Assembly (NCBI RefSeq): GCF_037975245.1
Contig: NC_092565.1
Coordinates: forward strand, 13,979,499 to 14,043,498
From: Apostichopus japonicus
Taxonomy: Eukaryota > Echinodermata > Holothuroidea > Aspidochirotida > Stichopodidae
DNA: 64,000 nucleotides
Reading direction: 5' to 3'
Shown: in pieces, positions 60,501 through 64,000 of the stretch
Layout: each line of letters begins with the position of its first letter
Numbering within the stretch: the stretch's first letter is position 1
Made by a program: the position numbers and the translations under genes
The notes under the pieces: model-generated
What the model was told of the DNA's origin: nothing
Database searches by the model: none
Seen by the model: the letters and a program-made list of their open reading frames with translations, nothing else

Positions 60501-62580
60501 TGGGGCAGGGGGAGGAGCAGGGGGATGGTATCAGTTGTTAGACCATAGATCTACTGTGCAGTGATACTATTGAATGTTCTCATCTAAACTGGCACGGAAT
60601 CACATCGCCTGTTAGTTTCCGGTTTCTAATATGTTTTGGCAGATCAATGATTTCAAGTTTAGTGTGGATTGATTAATGCCCAGAAGTACATGTTAACAGA
60701 AGCAGCATGTAACTTAACGTAACACAAACAGTTGATAGCTACGTAAACATACAAAGTACTTGCTTGCATCTGACTGCACAGACTTTATATACCGGAGTAA
60801 CTCGGTTAAATATTACCACCGAATTGCTTTGTAGATTTCATACCGTTCTTCCATAAACCACAATGATGTAACTTTGTGTATTTATTGGCTATTAAACAAG
60901 AAGTGAATGTTTTCTATCTTGATCAAATTTATCATGTGGTCCTCATCTTTATATCTTACTTCCTACATAGTTATTTGTGTATGTCGTAACTTCGATTAAG
61001 CTATAAAACTGAAAGCAGTTTGTTCTCAAGAAGGAAGGAATGAAACATTATGAACAATCAAAAGTCTACTTTAGATCATATTATTATAATCAGGACAATC
61101 TATTCCGATTAAACCGAGCCAAGTTGGTTCAAAATCCTGCAAGCTTGCTTACTGGCTGTAATATCTTTATAGATATATGAGTTATGGGGAAATTGTATTT
61201 AGATAGCTACAGTGTGCCTGTGCGGTACACACACGTATATATACATCTGAAAGTGGGTGATTGGGACAATACCAACAAGGAAGAAACCGAATGTCAGTAC
61301 AGACAGTTTTAAGTACAACTAGGGTAATAGGTCATATCATGAATATCACAACAATCTACTCTAGGTTAACAACTGTGGCAATGTTAGAAATTGTGGTAAC
61401 TGCCCACCAGTTGGAAATCTGGAATATATTACATTTTAAAGTTATTACAAATTGTCCTCATGTCTGCATTGCTCTTTTCTGAGGTTCACATCAAATCTGT
61501 GAATTGATATGATGATAGAACTGTTTGTAATTGGTTTGAACCACAGGCTGGTCAATAAACTTAGTGCAATTAACATCTGTTATATAGGCTTGAAGCAGGG
61601 AAATGGTTGGTCGATACAGGCAGTAAGGCATGAGTTTTGTAGATCAAATGTTGTTACAATACAAACCTTTGCCTGTGCCAATGTGTTGGGAGTAAAATTA
61701 CACATTCTTTGCAAAAAAAGTTTGAAGTCTGCACTGTATATTGGGGGTGGGAGTAGTTCTAAATTTGAATAGATTCTATAACTTGTTATAAAATCTTCTG
61801 TCCCAGTTTACTATCAGATGCTAAAGTATTCTTTTAGTATGCCTTAGATTGAGAGCCAACATACAATTTAATAAACTAATTGTGGTGTTATGCCATGCGC
61901 CTACAAGATGACTACCTTTAGGCAAAATGTTTACTCTGCATTGTATGACAACAAGGGGAACTTTAGAGCATTGCACAGGATATAGGTTTCAAGCATTGTA
62001 GGATATATAGGTTTCAAGCATTTGAATATGTTTCAAACATTGTATGATATATAGGTTTCAAGCATTATAGGATATATAGGTTTCAAGCATTTTATGAATA
62101 TAGGTTTCAAGCATTGCGGGATATAGTTTTCAAGCATTGCATGATATAGGTTTCAAGCATTAAGCTCCTTATGCCGTCTGTTGTCCACATCATGTCTTTG
62201 CTCTTTCAAAACTCAATGAAGTGGCATTTAATAAGTGAAAGTGAGTTGCGTAATAAAGTGATTTATCACTTGAGCATTTGTATCAATTTATTTGTTTATT
62301 GAAGATACTTTATGGTCAGTAAAACGTCTACTGTGCCTCCACCTGAATTCCGTTCCTTTGACATCTTGATAAACACAGTAATTCATTCAAACTGCAACTC
62401 ACCCCTGTAAATTGGCAGTAACTCATTAGGGGGAGGGTGGGGGTGCCTCAGCTGTGAGTCTCTTAACACTACCAGTTCGGGCTTGTGCTCTAAATATATG
62501 GGGCACATTTTCTTGAAGCAACATCACTATCTTTTTGGAATTTCTATAACCAGTTATATCAGTATTGTTACTAGGATTTT
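57600..62580. other. Non-coding region, no gene supported
   Basis: AT-rich sequence with C or T runs (58227, 58751). One exon-like stretch at 58597-58686 is discussed as a finding. A minisatellite lies at 61977. No recognised family. Confidence 0.55.
61977..62160 (+). repeat. TATAGGTTTCAAGCATT minisatellite
   Basis: About seven copies of a unit GGATATATAGGTTTCAAGCA spaced 22-30 bp apart, with degenerate spacers. Confidence 0.88.
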
Positions 62581-62592
62581 AAAAGTTGCGTG

Positions 62593-63838
62593 CGCGGGAC
62601 GTAACGCATGGGCGGCGATCATGGGGGGACGGGGGGGACATGTCCCCCCCAATATTTTAGGTGGGGGGATATAGTATCTAATATCCCCCCCAATATTTGG
62701 TGGCATAGTTTTTTAAGCATATGTTTTGTATTTTTTTTATGACATCGCTAGTAATTTCAAAATAGAAAATGCTTAGATGCAACTTACAAGGCCTGGGAAG
62801 TGCCATTTCCAGCGATCAGGGAGGCATTTTCGGCCAAAATTTTCTTTTGCGCTTCGCGCAAACTAATGGGGGCGATACGCTTAGAAAGTCTGGGTACAAG
62901 CTTTGCCCCTCTCTTGGCAAATTCCTCGCAAGGCGCCTGTCTAACCGTGTCACAATTTGTTACTATATATATGACCGAAAGTAGTTTTTACTTTTTTTCG
63001 AAATGAATAGCTAGACGGACCGCATCCGTAATGAAATTTGGTTTGCATCTTTGTGTAAGTACGTATATGATCCACATCGATATGGGTTCACCGGGTTTCT
63101 ATTTGGCCTCTTTCCTACACGATTTCTAACCGCAGGTGCATAGCCAAGGGAGGGGGGATGAAGGGTGGAGACCGCCCTCCCCCTCGAGCATATTTTTTGG
63201 GTATATTTTTTATGATATCGAAGTTTTATAGTAGCTGTTATAAGAGGTTTTAATATTTGTACACCAATAATTTAACTGTGTCTGAATTTTCGAAAATTCC
63301 TTGACCAACATTCTTCATCATATTTCCCTCTACTCGTGCAATTTTGACCGGTCTGTTAGGGGTTGAGGGTTTTTTTTCTTATTGGTTGTCCATAGATGAA
63401 ATTTTGTACAACATTATGGGTATGTTTTGAAGTGAATTTATTATTCAAATTCTGAACAAATAATGGGCTTAAAACCTTGAAAAGTGGGGCTGATTGTGGG
63501 GCGTTACGTAGAATTACCTAAAAAAGCAATGATCCACAGGAGATGCAATGAGGTCGAACATGATGTGTGACTGGTGACAATCTTGAAAAAAGGTTATGAA
63601 TGAAAAAAAAACTATTAGGAAAAACTTTGTTCTCAGGCAGAAGTGTACATCTGGTTGGTCAGTTTCAAGCCCGAGAAGTGCCATTTCCGGTGATCTGGGG
63701 GGCTATCAAAACCAGAAATTTTCTTGTACGCTGCGCGCCAACCAATGGTGGCGCTCCGCTTTAATAGTAATTCGCCTGCATCCAAGCAAATGTCCCCCCC
63801 AATATTTGAAACAGATCGCCGCCCCTGACGTAACGTCT
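62593..63838. mobile_element. Degenerate element with inverted GACGTAACG / GGGCGGCGATC ends
   Basis: The left end reads GACGTAACGCATGGGCGGCG, then ATC. The right end in reverse complement reads GACGTTACGTCAGGGGCGGC, then GATC. Both then run into GGGGGGGACAT and CCAATATTT. Inside, two forward copies of a GAAGTGCCATTTCC block (62798 and 63676) are followed by GCGC-rich words. The second copy is the reverse of the repeat at 42655. No transposase was found. Confidence 0.5.
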
Positions 63839-64000
63839 TAATAATGTTTGCGTCCACTCAGAAAAACTTGCCTCCCTACAATCCTCCATGAAAACATACA
63901 CATAAAATACCTCTACAGGAACTCACAATACTTAGTTATAATGACCCCTGACAAAACATTGGCTTGTGCGCAACGGAAGCCTGTAGTGACAGGTCAATAA

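Noticed and set aside
1-64000. Bacterial-type operon, defence system or prophage
   Set aside because: Spliced genes with phase-consistent GT-AG introns, SINEs and hAT elements show nuclear animal DNA. No compact gene clusters are present.

Overview
The window is nuclear DNA from an animal. It is AT-rich and intron-rich, with long introns, GT-AG splice sites, tandem repeats, SINE, LINE and hAT-like elements, and many runs of G or C. Three protein genes are recognisable and all have clear vertebrate counterparts. The protein families, the tRNA-derived SINE with its GCGCTTT-type tail, the frequent AGGCCTA words and the AGGTCA-rich invertebrate-type repeat suggest a marine invertebrate, most likely a deuterostome such as an echinoderm. 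The species cannot be fixed from the sequence.

Layout: (1) 1-8684, plus strand: the last two coding exons of a FAM124-family gene, split by a 7.3 kb intron; its 5' part lies left of the window. (2) 8685-12298: intergenic, with a diverged repeat pair, a 491 bp hAT-like element and a tandem element carrying the 5' end of U2 snRNA. (3) 12299-31937, plus strand: a complete GPAT3/GPAT4-type glycerol-3-phosphate acyltransferase gene, rebuilt here as 15 coding exons. All 14 intron phases agree and the product is 457 aa. Its introns hold a CR1-like LINE fragment, foldback elements, a 20 bp minisatellite, 163 bp and about 150 bp tandem arrays and a SINE. (4) 34530-39305, minus strand, convergent with GPAT4: a complete SGSH gene (N-sulfoglucosamine sulfohydrolase, lysosomal), five coding exons and 516 aa, with the sulfatase Cys and metal ligands intact. 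(5) 39400-64000: repeat-rich and gene-poor. It has palindrome clusters, a 1.65 kb hAT-like element nested in another repeat, a foldback MITE, a 2.8 kb satellite-like element full of AGGTCA half-sites, and a degenerate TIR element at the right end. Three weak exon candidates (43810, 48710, 53409) may be the 5' part of an unidentified plus-strand gene that continues to the right.

The three named genes do not form a pathway: FAM124 has no established function, GPAT4 starts glycerolipid synthesis in the ER, and SGSH degrades heparan sulfate in lysosomes. There is no operon, CRISPR array, prophage or bacterial system. The most unusual structures are the U2-derived tandem element with a 17 bp flanking direct repeat, a dispersed repeat that carries ready-made splice sites and is amplified inside a GPAT4 intron, the hAT insertion nested in a copy of that same repeat, the AGGTCA-dense element bounded by GGTTCCTTGCTG inverted ends, and a perfect 16 bp hairpin inside a GPAT4 coding exon.
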